From assembly GCF_004122035.1 (NCBI RefSeq), contig NZ_SAXA01000003.1, positions 124,001-188,000 of the forward strand: a DNA stretch of 64,000 nucleotides. The letters run 5' to 3'. The stretch's first letter is position 1; each line of letters opens with the position of its first letter. Below, piece by piece: positions 17,800 through 26,648 of this stretch. Made by a program: the position numbers and the translations under genes. Source of the DNA: Ancylomarina salipaludis. Lineage in GTDB: Bacteria > Bacteroidota > Bacteroidia > Bacteroidales > Marinifilaceae. The notes beneath the pieces are model-generated. The model was not told where the DNA came from and ran no database searches. It was given only the letters and a program-made list of their open reading frames with translations.

Positions 17800-18153
17800 A
17801 TGAATGGAAATGTGATCAAAGAAAAGTCATTTCGTTTTGCAGTGAGGATCGTAATACTTTGTAAGTATCTCAAAACAGAAAAGAGAGAATACATATTAAG
17901 TAAACAGCTTATGCGTTCCGGGACCTCGATTGGAGCAAATGTGCGAGAAAGTCAGAATGCAGAAAGTAAGGCCGATTTCATTCATAAACTTGCTATAGCA
18001 CAAAAAGAAGCTGATGAAACATTGTTTTGGTTAGAGCTACTCAAAGAGACTGACTATATTACAGCAGAGGAATTTCGTTCTTTAGAATCCGATGCATCTG
18101 AATTGTTAAAGCTTATTCGAAGTATCATTTTAACAACAAAGAAAAATAAGTAG
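17800..18153 (+). CDS. Four-helix-bundle protein (23S rRNA intervening-sequence type family)
   Basis: 117 residues. It shows the family pattern LSKQLMRSGTSIGANVRESQ, then FIHKLAIAQKEADETLFWLELL, and a last helix ELLKLIRSIILTTKK. Proteins of this family occur both inside 23S rRNA intervening sequences and as free genes; here it is free, 17 bases after maf. Structures of relatives form pentamers of four-helix bundles, and no function is settled. Its spread is patchy between genomes, which suggests mobility, but nothing at the edges shows an insertion. Confidence 0.85.
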   Translation: MNGNVIKEKSFRFAVRIVILCKYLKTEKREYILSKQLMRSGTSIGANVRESQNAESKADFIHKLAIAQKEADETLFWLELLKETDYITAEEFRSLESDASELLKLIRSIILTTKKNK

Positions 18154-18239
18154 GTTTAACGCTTAAGTTAATTCATCATTCATAACTTATAATTAATATA
18201 AGAATCAAGCAACTAAATAACAACCAAGTAAAACAAACC

Positions 18240-20420
18240 ATGTTAAGAAAAATGACATTTTTACTGATTGCTGTACTATTATTAGTCGGAAATCAGGTTA
18301 AGGCAGATGAAGGAATGTGGATTCCTATGCTATTGAAAAAGTACAATATTGAAGACATGCAGAAAGCCGGATTTAAGCTGACTGCTGAAGACATTTACGA
18401 CATCAACCAGGCTTGCTTGAAAGATGCGGTAATTGGATTAGGAAGAGAAGGACGACCATTCCATCACTTTTGTACAGGTGAACTGATCTCAGATCAAGGC
18501 CTTGTGGTAACCAATCACCACTGTGGTTACGGTGCTATTCAAGCTCATTCAACACTAGAGCACGATTACCTGAAAGATGGGTTTTGGGCAATGAGCAAGG
18601 ATGAGGAATTGGTAAATGAAGGCATTACAGCTTCATTTCTGATTCGTATGGCTGATGTTACTGCTGATGTTTTAAAGGGGGTAACTGACGATACAAAGGA
18701 GAAAGATCGTATCAAAATCATTAAAGAAAACATTAAAAAAATTGAGGCAGAAGCCGAGAAAGATTCTAAGTATCGTGCCAATGTGAAAGCTTATTTTGCG
18801 GGCAATCAATATTTCCTTTCAGTTTACGAGATTTATAAAGATGTGCGATTGGTAGGTGCGCCTCCATCAGCTATTGGTAAATTTGGTGGTGATACTGACA
18901 ACTGGATGTGGCCTCGTCATACAGGTGACTTTTCTATGTTTAGAATCTATGCCAACAAGGACAATAGACCAGCTTCTTTCTCTAAAGATAATGTGCCATT
19001 GAAGCCTAAAACATCTTTTAAAATTTCATTGAAAGGGATAAACGAAGGTGATTTTACAATGGTGTTTGGTTACCCGGGGACTACAACTGAGTATCTGACT
19101 TCTTATGCATTAGAAATGATGACACAAGTTGATAACCCTCATAAAATTAAGTTGAGAACCAAGAAGCTTGATTTAATGCGTGCCGATATGGATGCTTCGC
19201 CAATGGTGAGAATTCAGTATTCTGCAAAGTATGCAGGCGTTGCGAATTCATGGAAAAGATGGCAAGGTGAGATTAAAGGTTTGAATCGTTTGAATGCCAT
19301 TGCTAAGAAAAAAGAACTAGAGAATAAATTTGAAATCTGGGCTAATTCTGATGAGAAGCTTAAGGCAAAATATGCTGGCATTTTGGATCAGATGAAAGGC
19401 ATTTATGAGGAAATGACACCATATAGCCTGGCTCGTGATTATGCGCTTGAAGCTGGACTGTCAGGTGCTGAACTGGTTGATTTTGCATTGGACTTTAAGA
19501 AATTGGTTTCTCTTGACAAAAAAGATACTGAAGCAATTGCAAAAGAGGTTGAAGGCTTGAAGAAGAAATCTGCCGCATTCTATAAGAATTACAATCTGGA
19601 TACTGACAAGAAGTTGTTGGCTGCAATGATGAGTATGTATCATGAGAATGTGGAAGCTAAATTCTTGCCGGAAGAATTGAAGGTAATTGCTAAAAAATAC
19701 AAAGGCGATTATAAAGCTTACGCTAAAAAGGCGATGGCTAAATCGATATTGGCTAAACAAAGTCAGCTTGAGGATATGTTGGCTAATTATAAGCCTTCAA
19801 TGGCTAAGAAAATTGCTAAAGATCCTGTCTATAAAATGGCAATGAGTATTCTCGACTTATATAAGAATACAATTAGTCCTAAGTACTATGAGTTATCGGA
19901 TAAGGTAAACAAATTGCAACGTACTTATATGGCAGGTTTGATGGCTATGCAGTCTGAGAAAGTATTTTATGCGGATGCAAACTCAACTTTCCGTGTACAC
20001 TTCGGAAAAGTAGCGGGTTACAAGGCTAGAAATGCCGTAAACTACGACTATTACACAACGCTTGAAGGTATTATCGAAAAGGATAATCCAAATATTTTTG
20101 ATTACGATGTCCCTCAAAAGTTGAAAGATTTATATGCAGCCAAAGATTATGGTCGCTATGGACAAAATGGACAAATGAATGTTTGTTTTGCTGCAACCAA
20201 CCATACCACTGGTGGTAACTCAGGAAGCCCTGTGTTAAATGCCAATGGAGAGCTTATTGGTTTGAATTTCGACCGTGCCTGGGAAGGGGTGATGTCTGAT
20301 TTGATGTATGATGCAACGATTTGTAGAAACGTATCATTGGATATTCGCTACGTGTTATTTATCGTTGATAAATTTGCGGGTGCTGGCTATTTAATTGATG
20401 AAATGAATATTGTGGAGTAA
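18240..20420 (+). CDS. S46-family dipeptidyl-peptidase, DPP11-like
   Basis: 726 residues with a signal peptide (cleavage near KADEG). S46 enzymes release dipeptides from oligopeptide N-termini in the periplasm. The catalytic His is in TNHHCGYG (His94), the catalytic Ser in GGNSGSP (Ser661), and the N-terminus-binding region is in FGGDTDNWMWPRH. The S1 pocket position reads NFDRAWEG with Arg679. An arginine here is the known feature of DPP11, which prefers Asp/Glu at P1, whereas DPP7 has Gly. The specificity call is therefore supported but not proven. Together with peptidase T and tryptophanase it points to peptide use. It is followed by a strong terminator. Confidence 0.92.
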   Translation: MLRKMTFLLIAVLLLVGNQVKADEGMWIPMLLKKYNIEDMQKAGFKLTAEDIYDINQACLKDAVIGLGREGRPFHHFCTGELISDQGLVVTNHHCGYGAIQAHSTLEHDYLKDGFWAMSKDEELVNEGITASFLIRMADVTADVLKGVTDDTKEKDRIKIIKENIKKIEAEAEKDSKYRANVKAYFAGNQYFLSVYEIYKDVRLVGAPPSAIGKFGGDTDNWMWPRHTGDFSMFRIYANKDNRPASFSKDNVPLKPKTSFKISLKGINEGDFTMVFGYPGTTTEYLTSYALEMMTQVDNPHKIKLRTKKLDLMRADMDASPMVRIQYSAKYAGVANSWKRWQGEIKGLNRLNAIAKKKELENKFEIWANSDEKLKAKYAGILDQMKGIYEEMTPYSLARDYALEAGLSGAELVDFALDFKKLVSLDKKDTEAIAKEVEGLKKKSAAFYKNYNLDTDKKLLAAMMSMYHENVEAKFLPEELKVIAKKYKGDYKAYAKKAMAKSILAKQSQLEDMLANYKPSMAKKIAKDPVYKMAMSILDLYKNTISPKYYELSDKVNKLQRTYMAGLMAMQSEKVFYADANSTFRVHFGKVAGYKARNAVNYDYYTTLEGIIEKDNPNIFDYDVPQKLKDLYAAKDYGRYGQNGQMNVCFAATNHTTGGNSGSPVLNANGELIGLNFDRAWEGVMSDLMYDATICRNVSLDIRYVLFIVDKFAGAGYLIDEMNIVE

Positions 20421-20440
20421 TCTCAATTTGAATTGATACA

Positions 20441-20474
20441 AAAGGCTGTTGGAGTAATCCGACAGCCTTTTTTG
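20441..20474 (+). terminator. Intrinsic terminator after the S46 peptidase
   Basis: A 13-bp stem AAAGGCTGTTGGA / TCCGACAGCCTTT with a GTAA loop and a T run after it. Confidence 0.9.
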
Positions 20475-20576
20475 TTTTACTGAGTTCAAAACCTATTTAC
20501 AGCTCTTAGAGATTCCACTGTGTTAGGGAGAAAAATGCACATGTGTGATCCTTAAAATGGTGTAGGATTATTGGGT

Positions 20577-22853
20577 TTATCGAAGCAAGGTAAATTTCCC
20601 CGATTTATTTATGTTGACACCATTGGTATAGGTGATATCCAAACTATAATAATAGCTATCCATTTCCTGTTTCTGATTGTTGTATGTGCCATCCCAGCCC
20701 TGATTGACATCTGTTGTTTCAAAGACCTTTGTACCCGTTCTGGTGAATATCATTAGTTTAATCTTATCGATATCGGTGCCGCGAACGTAAAGGATGTCGT
20801 TGTGACTGTCTCCATTGGGAGAAAAAGCTTTGGGTATGCCAACAAAAGGGTAGTCATTTAAAAATTTGACATAGATGCTGTCGCGAGCAGAACATTGAAA
20901 TTCATTGATGACCTCGATCCAATAGGTCCCGGTATTTTCAACGGTAATGGATTTGCTGACTTCGCCTGTTGACCAGTTATAACTGACTTTATCGACATTT
21001 GCGATCAATTCATATTCAATATTGGGATAATCAATAATATCCTCACCCAAATTGACGATAGGCAAGGGAAGCTTGGTGATATGAATTTGAGCACTTTCCA
21101 TATTGCCAAGATTGTCGGTTACTTCCAGGGTGTAATCGCCTTCTTCTTTTAAGTAAATTTCGGCTTCAGTATGGTTTTGATTTATCCAATTATAAGTTAG
21201 TGGATAAACCGGATGTCCGACTATGAGTGGAACGATTAAAACGGAATCCCCTGCACATATGCTTTTGTCATCTCCCAACTCAACTCGAAACTTTTCACCT
21301 TTTCTGTAGTCTACGAAAACGGTATCTGAATTGGCACATCCATATTCATCTATCACATTCACCCAAAAGTCACCACCCGAATTAACCGTGATAATCTGGC
21401 TTGTCTCAAGCGTATTCCATAAGTAACTTGCTCCCTTATTTTGTGCATCGAGTTGTTTCGATTCACCATCCCAAAGAATAAAATCTTCCCCCAAATCAAC
21501 AATGGGTTTCGTGTGATAATAAATCTCAGAGCTGGCTGTTTGAGAATAGCCATTGGGATCAGTGGCGGTGAGGGTGTATATGCCTTCGTGGTCGATTTCT
21601 ATTTCCCTTTCGGTAGAACCGGTACTCCATTCATAAGTATATTCCTGATCAATATCCATATAAGGACTTAGGGTCATAGTCTCCTGCGCGCACATATGCA
21701 CAATATTGGGCAAGTTTAAGGTGAAAAATGATGATTGGTCTTTAACTGTAAAGGACTTTGAATTTGTACAGCCATATTCTGAAGTAATCATGACAGAATA
21801 ATCTCCGGGACTTGTTATTTCTATTTCAGGAGTTGTGTCTCCTGTTGACCAGAGATACGTACAGCCGTCTTTTTGAGCACTAACAATGATTGGGCTTCCA
21901 TCCATCATAATTACATCTGCAATATTAATGGCCGGGGCATCGTGAACAGTAACCTGAACCTGATCGGTTATTTGTTGATTATCTCTAAGATCGGTGACCG
22001 TTAGTTCGTATAGACCCGATTTAGAAACTTCGATCGACTCTGATATTTCTCCTGTGCTCCACGAGTAGGCATATTCTGATTTAAGGTCAATGGTTGGGGT
22101 GAGGGTAAGGCTTTCTCCTGTGCAGATATTTTTATCTTCACCCAAATCCAGACTGAATTCACTTTTGAGTTCAATCGGACTATAAATGGTGTCGCTAACA
22201 CATCCAAATCCGGTTTTTTCAATAGATTTAAAAGTAGTGATACCAGCCTCAGCTTGCCATTTAATTCTAATGTTGACATATTTGTAAGGATCAATAACTT
22301 CTGTTTGGAAACTAATTTCTTCTGCTCCAACAGGAAGCTCTTTTGTGTATAAGGAATTCATTCCAATGATGATCGTATAATCTTCTTCTGAACCGGTTTT
22401 GACTTTATTTTCATAAGTCTGAACACTTGGATTCATTAATGGATAGACTGTTATATTCCGGCTTCTTTCTTCTTCTGTGATAGGTAGAGGTGTACCATCT
22501 TCCAGCCAGGCCTCTTCAATCCGTACTGTAAAGGTTTTTAGCCTATTACTAACATTAGGAAAACTGATTTCAAAAGTGAATATTCCTGTATTTATCCCGA
22601 AGCCTTCATTCATTTTTTCGGCTGGTCCTCCATTGACAGAATATGAGGCAAACCATATTTTATCGGCAGGACCTGATATATCCAGTGATGAAGTTTGTAC
22701 AGATGTTAGTATTCCGTTGTTTTGGGGACAGAGTGTTTTGTCAGAATTGCTGATAAATGCAACCGTGTTACTTTGAGCGTATGCATGCGAAAAGATACTG
22801 AGTAATATCATGATACTCAGTAGTCTAATCGCTATTTTCTCAAATGACCTCAA
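20577..22853 (-). CDS. T9SS type B cargo: multi-Ig/PKD surface protein with CHU_C domain
   Basis: 758 residues: signal peptide ending AYAQ, then repeated beta-sandwich units. Each has a motif like YSWSTGEISESIEV, TYLWSTGDTTPEIEI or SYNWSTGEVSKSITV followed by G-x-Y-x-(L/V)-x-(V/A/I)-T/x-D, and each is paired with a second half starting LGED or LGDDKSICAGDS. The final ~85 residues, from VGIPKAFSPNGDSHND, are the gliding-motility C-terminal (CHU_C) domain that targets type B cargo to the type IX secretion system. The frame's first start is TTG at 22853, which overlaps a TACTTTTG motif; the ATG at 22811 is an alternative but gives a poorer signal peptide. It is probably a surface adhesin, with no enzyme domain seen. 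Confidence 0.87.
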   Translation of the reverse strand: MRSFEKIAIRLLSIMILLSIFSHAYAQSNTVAFISNSDKTLCPQNNGILTSVQTSSLDISGPADKIWFASYSVNGGPAEKMNEGFGINTGIFTFEISFPNVSNRLKTFTVRIEEAWLEDGTPLPITEEERSRNITVYPLMNPSVQTYENKVKTGSEEDYTIIIGMNSLYTKELPVGAEEISFQTEVIDPYKYVNIRIKWQAEAGITTFKSIEKTGFGCVSDTIYSPIELKSEFSLDLGEDKNICTGESLTLTPTIDLKSEYAYSWSTGEISESIEVSKSGLYELTVTDLRDNQQITDQVQVTVHDAPAINIADVIMMDGSPIIVSAQKDGCTYLWSTGDTTPEIEITSPGDYSVMITSEYGCTNSKSFTVKDQSSFFTLNLPNIVHMCAQETMTLSPYMDIDQEYTYEWSTGSTEREIEIDHEGIYTLTATDPNGYSQTASSEIYYHTKPIVDLGEDFILWDGESKQLDAQNKGASYLWNTLETSQIITVNSGGDFWVNVIDEYGCANSDTVFVDYRKGEKFRVELGDDKSICAGDSVLIVPLIVGHPVYPLTYNWINQNHTEAEIYLKEEGDYTLEVTDNLGNMESAQIHITKLPLPIVNLGEDIIDYPNIEYELIANVDKVSYNWSTGEVSKSITVENTGTYWIEVINEFQCSARDSIYVKFLNDYPFVGIPKAFSPNGDSHNDILYVRGTDIDKIKLMIFTRTGTKVFETTDVNQGWDGTYNNQKQEMDSYYYSLDITYTNGVNINKSGKFTLLR

Positions 22854-23052
22854 AAGTAGATGAATTTATTTTGATTTATGACATCTGATAGAAGTGTATA
22901 TAATTGGTTTAAAGGTAAGAAAAAAATCAGATTTTAGTCCAAGATAAAAGCGTGTTCGTCACGCTTATTTTGCTATTTATCATTAATTTAAGTAAAGCTC
23001 AAAGAGTTAAGAAAATCCTGTGCTGAATAATTTATCTGAAAAAAAAACTTAG

Positions 23053-23097
23053 TGTAACATTGGTTACATTTTTATACTTGTAAGAGCTTTACTTTTG
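23053..23097 (+). promoter_or_regulatory. Crp/Fnr-like operator and promoter of the four-gene operon
   Basis: A perfect dyad TGTAAC-N4-GTTACA (23053-23068) lies upstream of TACTTTTG (23090-23097), a good Bacteroidota -7 element. No TTG -33 box stands at the usual distance; the dyad occupies that region. If transcription starts about five bases after the -7 box, the dyad centre is near -41, the position of a class II Crp/Fnr activator. The start codon is at 23129. Confidence 0.65.
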
Positions 23098-23128
23098 TAA
23101 TAGAAAATTAAATAAAAGCTCAACTGAA

Positions 23129-24415
23129 ATGAAGAATCAATATTTTAAAACAGCCGATAGTTTACTTGATATTTGTACACGTTATCCTGAAACAATTAAG
23201 ATTTTTGTTTCGAATGGATTTAAGCAGTTGGAAGATGCTAAGAAAAGAGAAGTTTTCGGTAAAACTTTGACTTTAGAAATGGCTTTAAAAATGAAAAAGC
23301 TCAATGTTGAGGCATTCGCATCTTTGTTGGTTGAAGGTATTGATTTGACAAGAAATCAGGTTGATGCGGATTTAAATCAGAAAGAGAAAAGTACGGATGA
23401 AGACGCGATTCATGTACAGGGCTTATTGCCATGTCCTGTTCGTGTACCTTTGGTTGAAGGAATCGATTCCTTTATTGAAACTTATAAGAAACAGAACGAT
23501 AGAGAAATTGTTTACGATCTTAAGGCGGCTTCAATGGGGCTGGACTGGTTGATGAGTGATGTGATTAATGAGGATAATGCGGACAAATTAGCTGATATTT
23601 TTATTTCTGCAGGTTTCGATTTGTTTTTTGATGAGAAATTGATGGGGAAATTTAAGAAGCGTCATGTTTTTGCTGATAGTACAGGTTTCGATCGTCTGAA
23701 TAAGGATTTTGATAATGAAGAAATTTGCCTGAAAGATCCTCAGGGGCATTATTCGATGATTGGTGTTGTGCCTGCGGTATTTTTAGTGAATACAGCTGAG
23801 CTTGGCGATCGTGCAATTCCTCGTACCTGGGCCGATTTATTTAAGCCTGAATTCAAAAATAGTGTGAGTCTGCCCATCAGTGATTTTGATTTGTTCAACT
23901 CAATGTTGCTCCATATTTATAAATCATATGGTGAAGAAGGAGTGAAAGGCTTAGGTGAGTGTTTATTGGAAAGTATGCACCCATCTCAAATGGTAAAATC
24001 GCATACCAAAAAGAAAGATAGACCGGCGATTACCATTATGCCCTACTTCTTTACAAAAATGGTGAAAGAAGGTGGAAGTATGGTTGCCGTTTGGCCTGAA
24101 GATGGTGCAATTATTAGTCCTATTTTCATGTTGACCAAGAAAGATAAATTAGACAAAACACAGGATGTAATCGATTTTTTTGCTTCGAAAGCAGTAGGCG
24201 AAATACTTTCGCATCAGGGTTTGTTTCCAAGTATAAATCCGGAAGTTGATAACCGACTTCCAAAGGAAAATAAATTTATGTGGCTGGGTTGGGACTATAT
24301 CAACTCAAATAATATTGGAGAACTCATTGTGAAGTGCGAAGGGATTTTCAATAAAGCTATAAAGGATAACAGTTTTAGAAATATGGGACCTTTAAGTTTT
24401 TCACCTCAATCTTAA
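23129..24415 (+). CDS. Cytoplasmic binding-protein-fold protein with N-terminal DUF1858-like domain
   Basis: 428 residues. The first ~75 resemble the DUF1858/ScdA N-terminal helical domain (ADSLLDICTRYPETIKIFVSNGF). From about residue 95 it follows the Fe(III)-type periplasmic-binding-protein fold: PRTWADLFKPEFKNSVSLP, TIMPYFFTKM and VWPEDGAIISPIFML match the hinge and ligand-loop regions of AfuA/FbpA relatives. There is no signal peptide or lipobox, so unlike its relatives it should stay in the cytoplasm. It is the first of four genes (gaps 73, 44 and 58 bases) behind a Crp/Fnr-like operator. Possible roles are cytosolic metal or anion carrier, or part of a metallocentre-assembly complex; both are inference. 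Confidence 0.72.
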   Translation: MKNQYFKTADSLLDICTRYPETIKIFVSNGFKQLEDAKKREVFGKTLTLEMALKMKKLNVEAFASLLVEGIDLTRNQVDADLNQKEKSTDEDAIHVQGLLPCPVRVPLVEGIDSFIETYKKQNDREIVYDLKAASMGLDWLMSDVINEDNADKLADIFISAGFDLFFDEKLMGKFKKRHVFADSTGFDRLNKDFDNEEICLKDPQGHYSMIGVVPAVFLVNTAELGDRAIPRTWADLFKPEFKNSVSLPISDFDLFNSMLLHIYKSYGEEGVKGLGECLLESMHPSQMVKSHTKKKDRPAITIMPYFFTKMVKEGGSMVAVWPEDGAIISPIFMLTKKDKLDKTQDVIDFFASKAVGEILSHQGLFPSINPEVDNRLPKENKFMWLGWDYINSNNIGELIVKCEGIFNKAIKDNSFRNMGPLSFSPQS

Positions 24416-24488
24416 ATCAGAGGTTAATTTTAACAGCTCGATCAAGCTTGTGTTAAAAACATTATTTCAACAGATATAATCTTAAGAT

Positions 24489-25187
24489 ATGAATCTAGTT
24501 ACAGTATCAGGACCTCCGTCATCAGGGAAGACAGCAGTTATTCTTAAAACCATTGACTCTGTTCAAAAGCGAGGCTTAAAAGTTGGGGTTGTCAAATTCG
24601 ATTGTTTGTACACCGATGATGATGTGTTGTATGAAAAAGCGGGGGTGAAGGTTAAAAAAGGGCTTTCAGGTTCACTTTGTCCCGATCATTATTTTGTAAG
24701 CAATATCGAAGAGGTAACGCAATGGGGATTGAAAGAAGGTTTGGATCTTTTGATTACAGAAAGTGCCGGTTTGTGTAACCGATGTTCTCCTTATATTAAA
24801 ACGGTTACTGCAGTGTGTGTGATTGATAATTTGAGTGGTATTAATACCCCAAAGAAGATTGGTCCCATGCTTAAAACAGCTGATATTGTTATTATCACGA
24901 AGGGTGATATTGTTTCTCAAGCTGAGCGTGAAGTGTTTGCATCGCGTGTTAATACCGTTAATCCCGGTGCAACGATTATGCATGTAAATGGTTTGACAGG
25001 ACAGGGAGCCTACGAGTTGAGTACCTTATTGTATGATGAAAAAACTGAAGTGAAGACACTTGTGGGGGAGAAATTGAGATTTTCAATGCCATCTGCACTA
25101 TGTTCGTATTGTTTGGGTGAAACCAGAATCGGGGAATCTTACCAGATGGGTAATGTTCGGAAAATTGATATGAGTGATAAGGAATAG
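24489..25187 (+). CDS. HypB/UreG-like P-loop GTPase with cysteine metal-binding motifs
   Basis: 232 residues of the SIMIBI class. Walker A is SGPPSSGKT (7-15), a switch-type region is VVKFDCLYTDDD, and Walker B/G3 is LLITESAGLCNRCSP, which resembles the UreG/HypB segment but carries a Cys96-x2-Cys99 pair. The guanine motif is TKGD. Cys64 (LCPDHY) and a C-terminal CSYC (205-208) add further likely metal ligands. HypB, UreG and CooC use NTP hydrolysis to insert nickel into enzymes, so a metal-delivery GTPase is the natural reading. No hydrogenase, urease or CODH gene is in the window, and the client is unknown. Confidence 0.75.
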   Translation: MNLVTVSGPPSSGKTAVILKTIDSVQKRGLKVGVVKFDCLYTDDDVLYEKAGVKVKKGLSGSLCPDHYFVSNIEEVTQWGLKEGLDLLITESAGLCNRCSPYIKTVTAVCVIDNLSGINTPKKIGPMLKTADIVIITKGDIVSQAEREVFASRVNTVNPGATIMHVNGLTGQGAYELSTLLYDEKTEVKTLVGEKLRFSMPSALCSYCLGETRIGESYQMGNVRKIDMSDKE

Positions 25188-25231
25188 AATGTTGATGATT
25201 TTGAATTCAATTAACCATTTTAGCATAAAAA

Positions 25232-26260
25232 ATGATGACAATTAACGATATACAGAGCAAAACACTCACTGATTTATTTGAAAAATACCCGTTCTTACCT
25301 GTTTTTTTCGAAGAGCATACTTTGGATTTAAAAGAAAGTCTTGATATTAAATTGATAGATTATTTAAATTTCTTAGATGAAGAAGAAGAGCAGGAAAACA
25401 GAGCTATGAATAAAACTCAGGTTCTGGAATCGATGTGTATCTACATCGATCAAATGCTTGAATTCTTAGGCGAAGATGAGGATGATGGCGTTCGCAGTAT
25501 TACTTTGTTGCCCGGAACAAATAAGTCTGGAGAGGCTGAAATGTTCGAAACATTATCGATTAAAAAAAGTGAGATTGTTTGTATTGTTGGACCAACGGGT
25601 TCGGGAAAGAGTCGTTTGTTGGCCGATATCGAATGGGTGGCTCAAAAAGATACGCCAACTTCTCGCTCGGTATTGATCAATGGAGAAGCAGGTGATAAGA
25701 AATGGCGATTAAATTCGGGTAATAAATTGGTTGCTCAATTGTCACAAAATATGAATTTTGTGATGGACTTAACAGTTTACGAGTTTATTGAATTGCATGC
25801 CCAATCTCGTTTGGTCGAAGATGTTGAGCGTGTCATTAATAAGATTTTTGAACAAGCTAACGATTTGGCGGGGGAGAAGTTTGAGTTAACAACGCCAATA
25901 ACAAGTTTAAGCGGTGGCCAGTCACGAGCTTTGATGATTGCGGATACAGCTATCCTGAGTAAGTCACCAATTATCCTGATCGATGAGATTGAGAATGCTG
26001 GTATCGATCGAAAGCGTGCATTGGATCTCTTGGTTGGTGAAGAAAAGATTGTTTTGATGGCAACTCATGATCCTATTTTGGCGCTTATGGGTGATAAGCG
26101 TATTGTTATTAAGAATGGTGGAATCCATAAAGTGATTGAAACCAGCGAAGAGGAACGCAAGCTTTTAGGTGATTTGGAAAGAATGGATGCCGTGGTTCAG
26201 AACATGAGAACCCGATTGCGCCAAGGCGAAATCATTAAGAAAGAAGATATTGGATTTTAG
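25232..26260 (+). CDS. ABC-type ATPase with N-terminal DUF1858-like extension, no permease partner
   Basis: 342 residues. The first ~90 (LTDLFEKYPFLPVFFEEHTL and an acidic stretch) resemble a DUF1858-like helical domain, echoing the N-terminus of the first gene in the operon. The rest is an ABC ATPase: Walker A GPTGSGKS (120-127), signature LSGGQ (226-230), Walker B IILIDEIEN, switch His in LMATHD. The Glu after the Walker B Asp is present, so it should hydrolyse ATP. No membrane protein is encoded nearby. It more likely acts as a soluble ATPase with its two upstream partners than as a transporter subunit; that is inference. Confidence 0.78.
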   Translation: MMTINDIQSKTLTDLFEKYPFLPVFFEEHTLDLKESLDIKLIDYLNFLDEEEEQENRAMNKTQVLESMCIYIDQMLEFLGEDEDDGVRSITLLPGTNKSGEAEMFETLSIKKSEIVCIVGPTGSGKSRLLADIEWVAQKDTPTSRSVLINGEAGDKKWRLNSGNKLVAQLSQNMNFVMDLTVYEFIELHAQSRLVEDVERVINKIFEQANDLAGEKFELTTPITSLSGGQSRALMIADTAILSKSPIILIDEIENAGIDRKRALDLLVGEEKIVLMATHDPILALMGDKRIVIKNGGIHKVIETSEEERKLLGDLERMDAVVQNMRTRLRQGEIIKKEDIGF

Positions 26261-26318
26261 CTTGAGATATCAATCTAAATTATTGAATTTACGAACGAAC
26301 ACTAAAAAAACAGATATT

Positions 26319-26561
26319 ATGCACGACGGATGCGCAGGAAGTTTCGAGAATGGTCAACAAGTGGTTGACAAAATTAGAATGATGGGATTTGCAGAGCAAT
26401 TAATGCCTATGCCATTGGAGATTGAATGTCATGGATGTAAAGAAACGTTTACCATGGAGGAGTTTGAGGGACATTGTCCTAAATGCGATATGGTTCACGG
26501 AGTAACACCATGTCATGCTTTCGATCCAAATAATATTATGGCTGCTGGTATTGGTTACTAA
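26319..26561 (+). CDS. Small zinc-ribbon-like protein, last gene of the operon
   Basis: 80 residues from the ATG at 26319, chosen because the longer frame would start inside the preceding ATPase gene. It opens with HDGCAGSFENGQQVVDKIRMMGF. It then has a rubredoxin-like ribbon CHGCKETFTMEEF / CPKCDMVHGVTPCH: two C-x2-C pairs plus Cys and His ligands. No signal peptide. A metal chaperone or electron carrier serving the operon is plausible. I do not recognise a named family. A terminator follows 32 bases downstream. Confidence 0.7.
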   Translation: MHDGCAGSFENGQQVVDKIRMMGFAEQLMPMPLEIECHGCKETFTMEEFEGHCPKCDMVHGVTPCHAFDPNNIMAAGIGY

Positions 26562-26593
26562 TTCTCTTTTAATATCATTAAATGGATAAAAGT

Positions 26594-26629
26594 AAAAAGA
26601 CCTAAGAGCATTGAGCTTTTAGGTCTTTT
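26594..26629. terminator. Bidirectional terminator after the four-gene operon
   Basis: AAAAGACCTAA..AGC / GCT..TTAGGTCTTTT hairpin between convergent genes. Confidence 0.83.
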
Positions 26630-26648
26630 CATATTTAAAAAGGGGGAG

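Noticed and set aside
17800-18153. Four-helix-bundle gene as an rRNA intervening sequence
   Set aside because: There is no 23S rRNA around it; it is a free-standing gene after maf.
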